From NCBI GenBank assembly GCA_003132105.1, contig PKWS01000359.1, forward strand, positions 2,823 to 8,281: a DNA stretch of 5,459 nt. The letters run 5' to 3'. The position numbers were made by a program, and so were the translations under genes. Under the pieces are notes generated by a model that saw nothing but the letters and a program-made list of their open reading frames with translations, was not told the DNA's origin and did not search any database. The DNA comes from Desulfosporosinus sp. Its GTDB lineage: Bacteria > Bacillota > Desulfitobacteriia > Desulfitobacteriales > Desulfitobacteriaceae. Below are positions 1-5,365 of the stretch, piece after piece; the stretch's first letter is position 1; each line of letters begins with the position of its first letter.

Positions 1-282
1 TCGATCCGCAAGATTGTAGAACGTGCTATAGTAGCCGCCAAACGCGAAGGGGCAATCCAAGAGACACATGGGGATGAAGGCGCAGTGGCTGGTGCGACTC
101 GCGAGGCCTTAAGTCAAATTATGAACAAAGCTATGGGTTTGAATATTGGTGGGAAGATTGGGATTGCACGTCAAGATGATCATCTAAGTGTTGCGATTTT
201 CTTTGGAATCGGGCTCTTACATTTGGATGAGGTTGCAGTGGGACTAGGACATCGCGTCGCTCCCAAAGAAGTAGGAGGTTAG
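1..282 (+). CDS. HutP-family RNA-binding regulator, 3' part (5' end outside window)
   Basis: The frame is open from base 1 to TAG at 280-282, giving 93 visible residues with the start lost upstream. Seen: an ETH motif (visible His23), the stretch GATREALSQIM (31-41), a Gly-rich turn GLNIGGKIGIAR (46-57), and a C-terminal FFGIGLLHLDEVAVGLGHR (67-85). This pattern resembles HutP, the histidine-dependent antiterminator of the Bacillus hut operon, a hexamer that binds NAG-repeat RNA. By eye, His23 and His74 match B. subtilis HutP His73 and His138, both metal ligands. The second HutP histidine of the HxxxH pair (His77) is not at the same spacing, and about four residues appear inserted there. The ligand and RNA target are therefore uncertain. 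It ends 3 bases before aroH, whose ribosome site lies inside this gene's last codons, so the two are almost certainly co-transcribed. No hut genes are visible. A role in aromatic gene control is inference from context. Confidence 0.8.
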   Translation, partial: SIRKIVERAIVAAKREGAIQETHGDEGAVAGATREALSQIMNKAMGLNIGGKIGIARQDDHLSVAIFFGIGLLHLDEVAVGLGHRVAPKEVGG

Positions 283-285
283 CAC

Positions 286-660
286 ATGGTTCGAGGAATT
301 AGGGGTGCGACAACGGTAGATCATAATGATGCCACGGAGATAAGGGAAGCCACCCAGGAACTTTTACAAATGATCCTTTCAGAGAACGCGCTTTGTACAG
401 AAGACCTGGTTAGTGCCATATTTACAGTTACGCAGGATTTGAATGCGGATTTTCCTGCGTCCAGTGCACGTGCGCTTGGTTGGGAGTTGGTACCGCTTCT
501 TTGCGCGACAGAAATCCCAGTGCCCAGTGGCCTCTCCCGTTGCATTCGTGTGTTGATACACGTAAATACTACGCATTCTCAAACGGAAATAAGGCACGTT
601 TTTTTGCGCAATGCCATAGCATTACGCAAGGATCTTGTGAGGCTTGAAATTAAGAAATAA
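286..660 (+). CDS. aroH: Chorismate mutase, AroH type
   Basis: Converts chorismate to prephenate in the cytoplasm, the first step toward tyrosine and phenylalanine. The 124 residues match the monofunctional AroH family (127 residues in B. subtilis, a trimeric pseudo-alpha/beta barrel). Seen: N-terminal RGIRGATTV (3-11) with Arg6, TQDLNADFPA (49-58) with Phe56, Arg62, Cys73, Glu76 and RCIRV (85-89) with Arg88. These correspond to B. subtilis Arg7, Phe57, Arg63, Cys75, Glu78 and Arg90, which surround the substrate. The C-terminal RHVFLRNAIALRKDL has Phe106 where the B. subtilis enzyme has active-site Tyr108. The ATG at 286 follows AGGAGG (273-278) by 7 bases and the HutP-like stop by 3. It supplies the substrate of TyrA, encoded downstream across the regulatory gap. 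A real AroH enzyme is nearly certain. The effect of the Phe substitution on activity is not known from the sequence. Confidence 0.95.
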   Translation: MVRGIRGATTVDHNDATEIREATQELLQMILSENALCTEDLVSAIFTVTQDLNADFPASSARALGWELVPLLCATEIPVPSGLSRCIRVLIHVNTTHSQTEIRHVFLRNAIALRKDLVRLEIKK

Positions 661-677
661 CTGGCATGTTATAGGGG

Positions 678-707
678 TTGTGAGGATAGACCATTCTGTG
701 GTAAAAT
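678..707 (+). promoter_or_regulatory. Candidate sigma-A promoter for the hisC-aroF-tyrA-aroA operon
   Basis: TTGTGA (678-683) and TAAAAT (702-707) are separated by 18 bases. TG at 699-700 gives an extended -10 (TGGTAAAAT). A transcript would start near 714 and carry a leader of about 240 bases before hisC. It lies just after the aroH stop in otherwise AT-rich sequence, and no convincing terminator separates it from aroH, so readthrough from the hutP-like/aroH transcript is also possible. The -35 is a weak match. This is consensus matching only. Confidence 0.5.
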
Positions 708-729
708 AGTTTAAATTTATAGTTCACTT

Positions 730-761
730 TTCAGTATTAATTGGATGTTAGTTCAGTATTA
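730..761. repeat. 10-bp direct repeat TTCAGTATTA, 22-bp period
   Basis: TTCAGTATTA occurs at 730-739 and again at 752-761. The start-to-start distance of 22 bp is close to two helical turns, so both copies would face the same side of the DNA. They sit just downstream of the candidate transcription start (near 714), a place where a repressor could block elongation or initiation. The repeated CAG and TTAG content also contributes to the NAG cluster discussed for RNA binding. Protein and function are unknown, and chance recurrence in AT-rich DNA cannot be excluded. Confidence 0.45.
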
Positions 762-773
762 GTGGCAGAAAGC

Positions 774-794
774 TAGCTTTGTATGGCAAAGCTA
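774..794 (+). other. Leader hairpin with an ATG in its loop
   Basis: TAGCTTTG (774-781) pairs perfectly with CAAAGCTA (787-794), making an 8-bp stem around the five-base loop TATGG (782-786). The loop contains the ATG at 783-785 that would start the Trp-rich leader frame. It could be a 5' pausing or start-masking hairpin. The left part also belongs to a 12-base palindrome (769-780), so alternative pairings exist. Confidence 0.5.
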
Positions 795-917
795 TATGTA
801 GGATGGTGGTCGTGGGGTTCCTGTGGGTGCTTCGCGAAGGACTCGTCTAAGATATGTAGGATGGTAGGATGGGGGCGATTAAGAGTCAAGGCACCCTCTA
901 TTCAGGGTGCCTTTTAG
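783..917 (+). CDS. Possible Trp-rich leader peptide (44 codons, speculative)
   Basis: From ATG at 783 the frame runs to TAG at 915-917. Codons 8, 9 and 11 are TGG (804-809 and 813-815), giving YVGWWSWGSCGCF at residues 5-17, and a further TGG is codon 30. Three Trp codons out of four in a leader just upstream of an attenuator resemble ribosome-sensing leaders of trp operons. Against it: there is no clear Shine-Dalgarno sequence, the ATG lies in a hairpin loop, and the frame does not stop before the terminator but reads through it. The upstream in-frame stop is TAG at 774-776, so ATG 783 is the only ATG start before the Trp codons. The sequence has many GG dinucleotides, which raises TGG frequency by chance. 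It may be a real regulatory peptide, a small protein or an accident. Confidence 0.3.
   Translation: MAKLYVGWWSWGSCGCFAKDSSKICRMVGWGRLRVKAPSIQGAF
794..865. repeat. 14-bp direct repeat ATATGTAGGATGGT in the leader
   Basis: ATATGTAGGATGGT occurs at 794-807 and 852-865, 58 bases apart, and both copies are exact. A shorter echo, GTAGGATGG, follows at 864-872, directly abutting the second copy. Each 14-mer contains ATGTAG, a start codon directly followed by a stop. In the Trp-rich frame, the 798-806 copy and the 864-872 echo both read Val-Gly-Trp. The two copies flank the 5' arm of the proposed antiterminator. Function is unknown. They could be repeated RNA-binding sites or a local duplication. 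Confidence 0.6.
823..898 (+). promoter_or_regulatory. Candidate antiterminator fold
   Basis: GGGTGCTT (825-832) can pair with AGGCACCC (889-896), eight pairs including one G-U, with one extra G-C pair (823-898) beyond a mismatch. Inside this, GACTC (840-844) pairs with GAGTC (883-887), separated from the outer stem by a seven-base bulge on one side and one base (888) on the other. TAA/TTA (848-850 with 879-881) can add three more pairs. The outer stem consumes the whole useful part of the terminator's left arm, so the two structures exclude one another. This was paired by hand and no energies were calculated. Confidence 0.5.
888..915 (+). terminator. Intrinsic terminator of the operon leader
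   Basis: AAGGCACCCT (888-897) pairs perfectly with AGGGTGCCTT (904-913) around a six-base loop CTATTC, giving a 10-bp GC-rich stem. Only four T residues (912-915) end the stem region, so the U-tract is short and termination may be partial or factor-aided. It lies 41 bases upstream of hisC and about 175-200 bases after the candidate transcription start. This is far from the aroH stop, and its position fits an attenuator better than a simple end-of-gene terminator. Confidence 0.8.
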
Positions 918-956
918 TTACCAAGTTTAAATGAATGTTAGAGAGGTAGTGAGACA

Positions 957-2069
957 ATGCAGTCTATATTTGGGGAGTTAGCAAGGAAGGAAATCCGCAA
1001 TCTTCCACTCTATGTACCAGGAAAGCCGATTGATGAGGTGAAAAGGGAACTTGGATTGTCAGAGATTATTAAACTGGCTTCCAATGAAAATCCTTGGGGA
1101 CCTTCCCCCCAGGCAATTGTTGCGATGAGGGATGCCGTCGGCGAAATTCATAGATATCCTGATGCAGGTGCTTTCACGTTAAAAAGCGCTTTGGGGGAAT
1201 CATATGGGCTTTCCAGTGACCATCTGTTACTAGGGAATGGTTCTGAAGAAATTGTCCAAATGATTGCAAAAGCATTTTTCCGACCAGAAGAAGAAATTCT
1301 AATGGGTAAACCAAGTTTTCCACGATATGAAACTGTTTCCCGTCTAATGGGGGCAATTCCGATTGAGATCCCCCTTGAAGAAGGGTATTATCCTTTGCAA
1401 GGATTACTAAGTAGAATCACTGAGAAAACACGGGCAATTTTCCTCTGTAATCCTAATAACCCAACAGGAACTGTCCTGTCGGAAATAGACCTACGAGCTT
1501 TTGTGGCGCAGGTACCTCCTCATATCCTCTTAATCTTTGACGAAGCTTATATCGAATTCTCTGAACTGAATTTTTCCGGTTTGGCTTTTCTAGAAGAACG
1601 TCGTCCAATCATCGTTTTGAGAACGTTTTCCAAAGCATTTGGTTTAGCGGGAATCCGGTTGGGTTATGCCATTGCCCGTCCCGAGCTGACGGATGCCATG
1701 AATCGGGTACGGGAACCGTTCAATTCGAACGCTGTCGCGCTTGCGGGGGCATTAGCCGCTTGGCAAGATAAGAACTATCTTCAAGAAACAATTCAAAAGA
1801 ATGCTGAAGAACGCCGCTACATGTCGGGACGTCTTCTGCAATTAGGTGCTCGAATTTACCCAACGGAAACGAATTTTATCTTTGCATTCTTTGAGAACTC
1901 GAGTATCTCATTAAGCCAAAAGTTGTTAGAACGTGGGATTATTGTTCGACCGGGAGCGGTGTTTGGCTTTCCTGCAGCGTTGCGTATTACTTTTGGAACT
2001 CATGAGGAAAACGAGAAGTTTATACATGCGCTTGAAGAGATAATGGAAATGGATAGTATGAGCAACTAA
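957..2069 (+). CDS. hisC: Histidinol-phosphate / aromatic aminotransferase (HisC family)
   Basis: A PLP-dependent class I/II aminotransferase of 370 residues, the normal HisC length. Seen: LASNENPWGPSP (40-51), HRYPD (65-69) with Tyr67, the cofactor-loop GNGSEE (93-98), NPNNPTG (165-171), FDEAY (194-198) with Asp195 facing the pyridine nitrogen, SKAFGLAGIRLGY (225-237) with Schiff-base Lys226 and phosphate-binding Arg234, and substrate-carboxylate Arg343 in ALRITFG. The family transaminates histidinol phosphate. In Firmicutes such as B. subtilis the hisC copy inside the aromatic operon also serves tyrosine and phenylalanine synthesis. With aroF, tyrA and aroA following and no his genes in view, I infer that the main job here is 4-hydroxyphenylpyruvate to tyrosine (and phenylpyruvate to phenylalanine). 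GAGAGG (941-946) precedes the ATG by 10 bases. It is the first gene after the leader terminator. Confidence 0.93.
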   Translation: MQSIFGELARKEIRNLPLYVPGKPIDEVKRELGLSEIIKLASNENPWGPSPQAIVAMRDAVGEIHRYPDAGAFTLKSALGESYGLSSDHLLLGNGSEEIVQMIAKAFFRPEEEILMGKPSFPRYETVSRLMGAIPIEIPLEEGYYPLQGLLSRITEKTRAIFLCNPNNPTGTVLSEIDLRAFVAQVPPHILLIFDEAYIEFSELNFSGLAFLEERRPIIVLRTFSKAFGLAGIRLGYAIARPELTDAMNRVREPFNSNAVALAGALAAWQDKNYLQETIQKNAEERRYMSGRLLQLGARIYPTETNFIFAFFENSSISLSQKLLERGIIVRPGAVFGFPAALRITFGTHEENEKFIHALEEIMEMDSMSN

Positions 2070-2114
2070 GTATGAATATTGATAATGTAGTATGGTAGAA
2101 GGGGGCTGGAGATA

Positions 2115-3143
2115 ATGATTATTGTTATGAAAATGGGTGCGACGGTAGAGCAGATTGAAGAGGTTTCCATACGGTTAACTGATGAGGGCTTCAAAATACA
2201 TCTTTCCCAAGGAGTGGAGAAAACAATAATGGGGGCTATTGGGGATCGCACTCGAATGGAAGCCCTTGATTTAGAAGCATTGCCTTGGGTAGAAAAAGTC
2301 GTGCCTATTCTGGCACCCTATAAATTGGTCAGCCGGGAGTTTCACGCTGCGGATAGCATTATTCAGGTTGGAGGACACGAAATTGGAGGCAGCAAGATTC
2401 ATGTGATGGCGGGTCCATGTGCTGTCGAAAGTAGAGCGCAGATCTTGGAAACTGCGCATGCTGTGCGCGAGGCTGGTGCGACCTTTTTGCGTGGGGGCGC
2501 CTTTAAACCCCGTACCTCTCCCTATTCCTTCCAAGGATTAGAGGAAGAGGGATTACGTTATTTGGCAGAAGCGCGTGACGAAACTGGGCTTCTAGTGATC
2601 ACAGAAGTTATTGATGCCCAAGATGTTTCCTTGGTAGCGAATTATGCGGATGTTCTCCAAATCGGCGCCCGGAACATGCAGAACTTTGTCCTCCTCAAAG
2701 AAGTTGCCAAGTGTGGGAAACCAGTACTGCTCAAAAGAGGTCCCTCCGCAACGTTAGAAGAATGGATGATGGCAGCTGAGTATATCATGGATGGAGGAAA
2801 CTACCAGGTGATGTTCTGCGAGCGGGGCATACGTACTTTTGAAAGTTATACACGAAATACTCTTGATCTAAGCATGGTCCCTGCTCTTCACGCCCTTTCC
2901 CACCTACCGGTCATTGTTGACCCAAGCCACGGAACTGGGAAATGGCAATTAGTTCATCCCATGGCAAAAGCGGCCCTAGCTGCTGGAGCGGATGGCTTGA
3001 TTGTTGAAGTACATCCTCATCCAGAAAAGGCCTTTTCAGACGGAAAACAGTCCTTAACACCGGAAAAATTCCAAATAATGATGGCCGATTTGGCAAGGCT
3101 TACCCTCGCACTCGATCGTCAATTGGGGGAAGTGAGTTCATGA
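2115..3143 (+). CDS. aroF: 3-deoxy-7-phosphoheptulonate (DAHP) synthase, type I-beta with regulatory domain
   Basis: Condenses phosphoenolpyruvate and erythrose 4-phosphate into DAHP, the entry to the shikimate pathway. The 342 residues match the Thermotoga-type enzyme: an N-terminal ferredoxin-like/ACT-like domain (about 1-66) followed by a TIM barrel. Metal ligands fall at the same numbers as in T. maritima: Cys102 in AGPCAVES, His272 in DPSHGTGK, Glu298 in VEVHPHPE and Asp309 in SDGKQSL. Also seen: LRGGAFKPRTSPYSF (125-139), QIGARNMQN (182-190), LLKRGPSAT (205-213) and CERGIRTFE (235-243). The N-terminal domain keeps His29 and Ser31, positions linked to tyrosine binding in the Thermotoga enzyme, so tyrosine feedback inhibition is likely. 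The ATG at 2115 is supported by the family's typical MIIVMKxGAT opening. GGAG (2108-2111) is close, and GGGGG at 2101-2105 may also serve. It lies 45 bases after hisC and overlaps tyrA. Confidence 0.96.
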   Translation: MIIVMKMGATVEQIEEVSIRLTDEGFKIHLSQGVEKTIMGAIGDRTRMEALDLEALPWVEKVVPILAPYKLVSREFHAADSIIQVGGHEIGGSKIHVMAGPCAVESRAQILETAHAVREAGATFLRGGAFKPRTSPYSFQGLEEEGLRYLAEARDETGLLVITEVIDAQDVSLVANYADVLQIGARNMQNFVLLKEVAKCGKPVLLKRGPSATLEEWMMAAEYIMDGGNYQVMFCERGIRTFESYTRNTLDLSMVPALHALSHLPVIVDPSHGTGKWQLVHPMAKAALAAGADGLIVEVHPHPEKAFSDGKQSLTPEKFQIMMADLARLTLALDRQLGEVSS

Positions 3144-4048
3144 TAGAAGGCCCGGAAGATTGTTTGACACCTGGATGGTCAGGTCGTCGTATTCCGAAGG
3201 CTTGCATCATAGGTTTAGGACTCATTGGCGGGTCTTGGGCTGGAGCATTACACCTTTCTGGATGGGAGGTTTTTGCGGTTGACCCGGAAAAGGCCAGTAT
3301 TGATGAAGCCATGTCCAGAGGCTGGGTGCAGGCAGGTTGGACAGAGATGCCACAGTTTCTGGAGGTTGATTTAGTTGTTTTAGCTCTTCCCCTTCAGGTG
3401 TTGGCGGAGGGGTATGATCAATTGGTTGGCAGGATTTCTAAGGGGACAATCGTTACCGATGTAGGAAGCTTAAAGACGGAAATTTGTGAAAAATCGCGAG
3501 TCAATGCTCAAACGGGGTCCGTCGACTTTTATTTTGTGGGCGGTCATCCAATGACTGGTTCGGAACTGTCCGGGTTTGGAGTATCAGATCCCAACCTTTT
3601 TTGTGGTTATCCCTATGTCTTAACCCCTGTGATTGATTGCCCCGGGCACGTGGTTCAGAAGCTGGTAGAAGTTGTTCAAGGGTTTGGAGCAATCGTCGTG
3701 TTTCGAGAGCCAAGGGATCACGATGTTGAAGTGGCAATGGTTAGTCATATCCCCCATTTGTTAGCGGTAGCCTTAACATTAGCTGCGCAGGATGTTTTCC
3801 AAGGAGGGGGATCGGCCTTAGCGTTAGCCGGACGGAGTTTTCGAGACTTAACGCGCATTGCAGATAGTTCTCCCGAAATGTGGAAAGAGATTATGGTGAG
3901 GAATTCCGAGGCAATTCTCGGTGGGCTTACCCTTTGGGAACAAAGAATCAAGGAATTACGGGGGTGCCTTCAGCAGGGCGACGGGGAGGCCATTGCCGAA
4001 GCATTTCGTAAGGCTCATGTGGTTCGGGAATCACTTATTAAGAGTTAG
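3140..4048 (+). CDS. tyrA: Prephenate dehydrogenase
   Basis: Oxidatively decarboxylates prephenate to 4-hydroxyphenylpyruvate using NAD(P)+. Seen: a Rossmann nucleotide loop GLGLIGGS (25-32) with Asp48 ending the second strand in VFAVDPE, which suggests NAD+ preference; TDVGSLK (106-112); GGHPMTGSELSG (134-145) with catalytic His136; SHIPHL (202-207); and GRSFRDLTRIADSSPEMW (231-248), the prephenate-binding helix region. At 302 residues it covers the catalytic core only. The C-terminal ACT domain found in the roughly 370-residue Bacillus TyrA is absent, so allosteric control by tyrosine through that domain is not expected. About 19 residues precede the Rossmann fold. The start is nonetheless favoured because ATG 3140 overlaps the aroF stop (ATGA), with GGGGGA (3125-3130) and AGTGAG upstream, and no in-frame alternative was noticed nearer the fold. 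Translational coupling to aroF is likely. Confidence 0.95.
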   Translation: MIEGPEDCLTPGWSGRRIPKACIIGLGLIGGSWAGALHLSGWEVFAVDPEKASIDEAMSRGWVQAGWTEMPQFLEVDLVVLALPLQVLAEGYDQLVGRISKGTIVTDVGSLKTEICEKSRVNAQTGSVDFYFVGGHPMTGSELSGFGVSDPNLFCGYPYVLTPVIDCPGHVVQKLVEVVQGFGAIVVFREPRDHDVEVAMVSHIPHLLAVALTLAAQDVFQGGGSALALAGRSFRDLTRIADSSPEMWKEIMVRNSEAILGGLTLWEQRIKELRGCLQQGDGEAIAEAFRKAHVVRESLIKS

Positions 4049-4078
4049 AGTTGAATCGATGACTAAGGGAGGATACCT

Positions 4079-5365
4079 ATGCGAGGCGTATTTATAAAAC
4101 TAGTCACTGGCGTGGAAGGAGAAATCCGAGTTCCTGGCGATAAATCCATTTCACATAGGGCAGCACTCTTAGGCGGGATGGCTCATGGAGAAACCCATGT
4201 TTCGAATTTTCTATTAGGCCAGGACTGTTTAAGTACGCTTCGTTGTTTAAAACAACTGGGAGTCTCTTCAGAGAGACAGGGGACGGAGGTTTGGATTCGC
4301 GGCGAAGGGATGGAAGCTTGGACTGAACCGACGGATGTACTGGATGCGGGTAATTCGGGGACGACTTCGCGGCTAATGCTTGGAGTGTTGGCCGGTAGTC
4401 CTTTTGCCGTCACGTTGACCGGAGATGAGTCTCTCAGGTCTCGACCCATGCGACGTGTCACCGATCCTCTCAAGCAGATGGGCGCCCAGATTGTGGGACG
4501 AAATAATGGTAATTTAGCTCCTCTGACGATGATGGGTGGTCAGTTGCAAGGACGAGCCTTTCAAACAACCGTTGCTTCGGCTCAAGTTAAATCAGCTATT
4601 ATCTTGGCGGGATTGAGAGCAAGCGGAGAAACGCGAGTTGAAGAACCGGCTCTTTCCAGGGATCATACTGAACGAATGCTCAGGGGGTTCGGAGTTGAGG
4701 TACTAAGCGAGAAGACTGTGGTAAGAGTGCACGGGGGAGGTCGCTTAACGGGTCAGGATGTTTCTGTACCAGGTGATATTTCGTCGGCTGCTTTCTTCCT
4801 CGTCTTAGGAAGTTTGGTTGGACGTGGAAAGATTATTCTGCCCAATGTCGGTGTAAACCCGACTCGTACCGGGATATTGGACGTTCTTAGAGCAATGGGC
4901 GCGGATATAGAGTTGATCGATGTTTCGGAAATCTGTGGTGAGCCTAGGGCAACGCTCTGTGTCCGCCCTGCACAACTTAAAGGCATTGAAATTGGAGGGG
5001 ACATGATTCCGCGACTGATTGATGAAATCCCGATTCTGGCGGTGGCCGCAAGCCTAGCTGAAGGGGAAACTGTCATTCGGGATGCCGGAGAACTGAGGGT
5101 CAAGGAAACCGACCGCATCCGTACGGTGGCTGAGGGACTTAACGCTTTGGGGGCCAAGGTTGAAGAACTTCCCGACGGGTTGCGGATTCAAGGGCAACAA
5201 TCCTTGCGCGGTGGGCAAGCTAATAGCCTTGGAGATCATCGGTTGGCCATGGCGTGGGCAATCGCCGGGATGCTATCTAAGGAAGGGGTCAGCGTGGAAG
5301 ACATGGCAGCAGCTGATGTATCGTATCCTGACTTTTTGGCCGTGATCAAGAAGGTAGCTCGGTGA
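4079..5365 (+). CDS. aroA: 3-phosphoshikimate 1-carboxyvinyltransferase (EPSP synthase)
   Basis: Transfers the enolpyruvyl group of PEP to shikimate 3-phosphate, two steps before chorismate. The 428 residues are full length for the two-domain family. Seen: PGDKSISHRA (19-28) with Lys22, Ser23 and Arg27; LDAGNSGTTSRLM (88-100), the PEP-site loop; LRSRPMRRV (119-127); SAQVKSA (167-173); PGDISSAAFF (231-240); IDEIPILAVAA (314-324) with Asp315; LRVKETDRI (339-347) with Lys342, Glu343 and Arg346; and GDHRLAM (385-391). The PEP loop reads GNSGT, as in Bacillus-type enzymes, and keeps its second Gly (Gly94), unlike the alanine-containing loop of the Agrobacterium CP4 enzyme. An excellent ribosome site, AAGGGAGGA (4065-4073), lies 5 bases before ATG 4079. 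The gap after tyrA is only 30 bases with no hairpin. Its stop codon overlaps the start of the next gene, so the operon continues. Confidence 0.97.
   Translation: MRGVFIKLVTGVEGEIRVPGDKSISHRAALLGGMAHGETHVSNFLLGQDCLSTLRCLKQLGVSSERQGTEVWIRGEGMEAWTEPTDVLDAGNSGTTSRLMLGVLAGSPFAVTLTGDESLRSRPMRRVTDPLKQMGAQIVGRNNGNLAPLTMMGGQLQGRAFQTTVASAQVKSAIILAGLRASGETRVEEPALSRDHTERMLRGFGVEVLSEKTVVRVHGGGRLTGQDVSVPGDISSAAFFLVLGSLVGRGKIILPNVGVNPTRTGILDVLRAMGADIELIDVSEICGEPRATLCVRPAQLKGIEIGGDMIPRLIDEIPILAVAASLAEGETVIRDAGELRVKETDRIRTVAEGLNALGAKVEELPDGLRIQGQQSLRGGQANSLGDHRLAMAWAIAGMLSKEGVSVEDMAAADVSYPDFLAVIKKVAR

Larger units (their letters stand above)
714..956 (+). promoter_or_regulatory. Regulatory leader of the aromatic operon (candidate attenuator)
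   Basis: This stretch fills most of the gap between aroH and hisC and contains no conventional gene. In order it holds the direct repeats at 730-761, a run of NAG triplets (749-776), a hairpin (774-794), Trp codons in an open frame (804-815), an antiterminator-capable segment (825-844), and a terminator hairpin (888-913). The hisC ribosome site, GAGAGG at 941-946, follows. A terminator after the likely start site and before the first gene is the normal signature of transcription attenuation. I see no T-box sequence (no TGGNACCGCG core), and no riboswitch class I recognise. The trigger (ribosome stalling, RNA-binding protein or small molecule) is not settled. Confidence 0.65.

Noticed and set aside
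749..776. TRAP binding site (GAG/UAG repeats)
   Set aside because: There are only five triplets, two of them CAG, and the spacers drift from 2 to 5 bases. Known TRAP sites have about eleven G/UAG repeats at 2-3 base spacing. Kept only as part of the broader NAG observation.
830..839. Palindrome CTTCGCGAAG as a protein-binding site
   Set aside because: Ten bases with no loop, embedded in the proposed antiterminator region. A self-complementary 10-mer alone is weak evidence.
803..850. 15-codon frame ATG 803 to TAA 848 as the leader peptide, with one Phe and one Trp codon
   Set aside because: It has a stop before the terminator, which is attractive, but no clustered control codons, and GTAGG directly abuts the ATG, leaving no room for a working ribosome site.
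714..956. T-box riboswitch before hisC
   Set aside because: A leader terminator before an amino acid operon suggested it, but the conserved T-box core (TGGNACCGCG-like) is absent and no specifier stem could be drawn.
2070..2114. Possible internal promoter between hisC and aroF
   Set aside because: The 45-base gap is AT-rich, but no -35/-10 pair with acceptable spacing stood out. It appears to hold only the aroF ribosome site.
4753..5157. 134-codon open frame on the minus strand inside aroA
   Set aside because: It is antisense to a clear full-length EPSP synthase, its protein is Ser/Pro/Ile-rich without recognisable motifs, and no ribosome site was noticed. It is a shadow of the coding strand.
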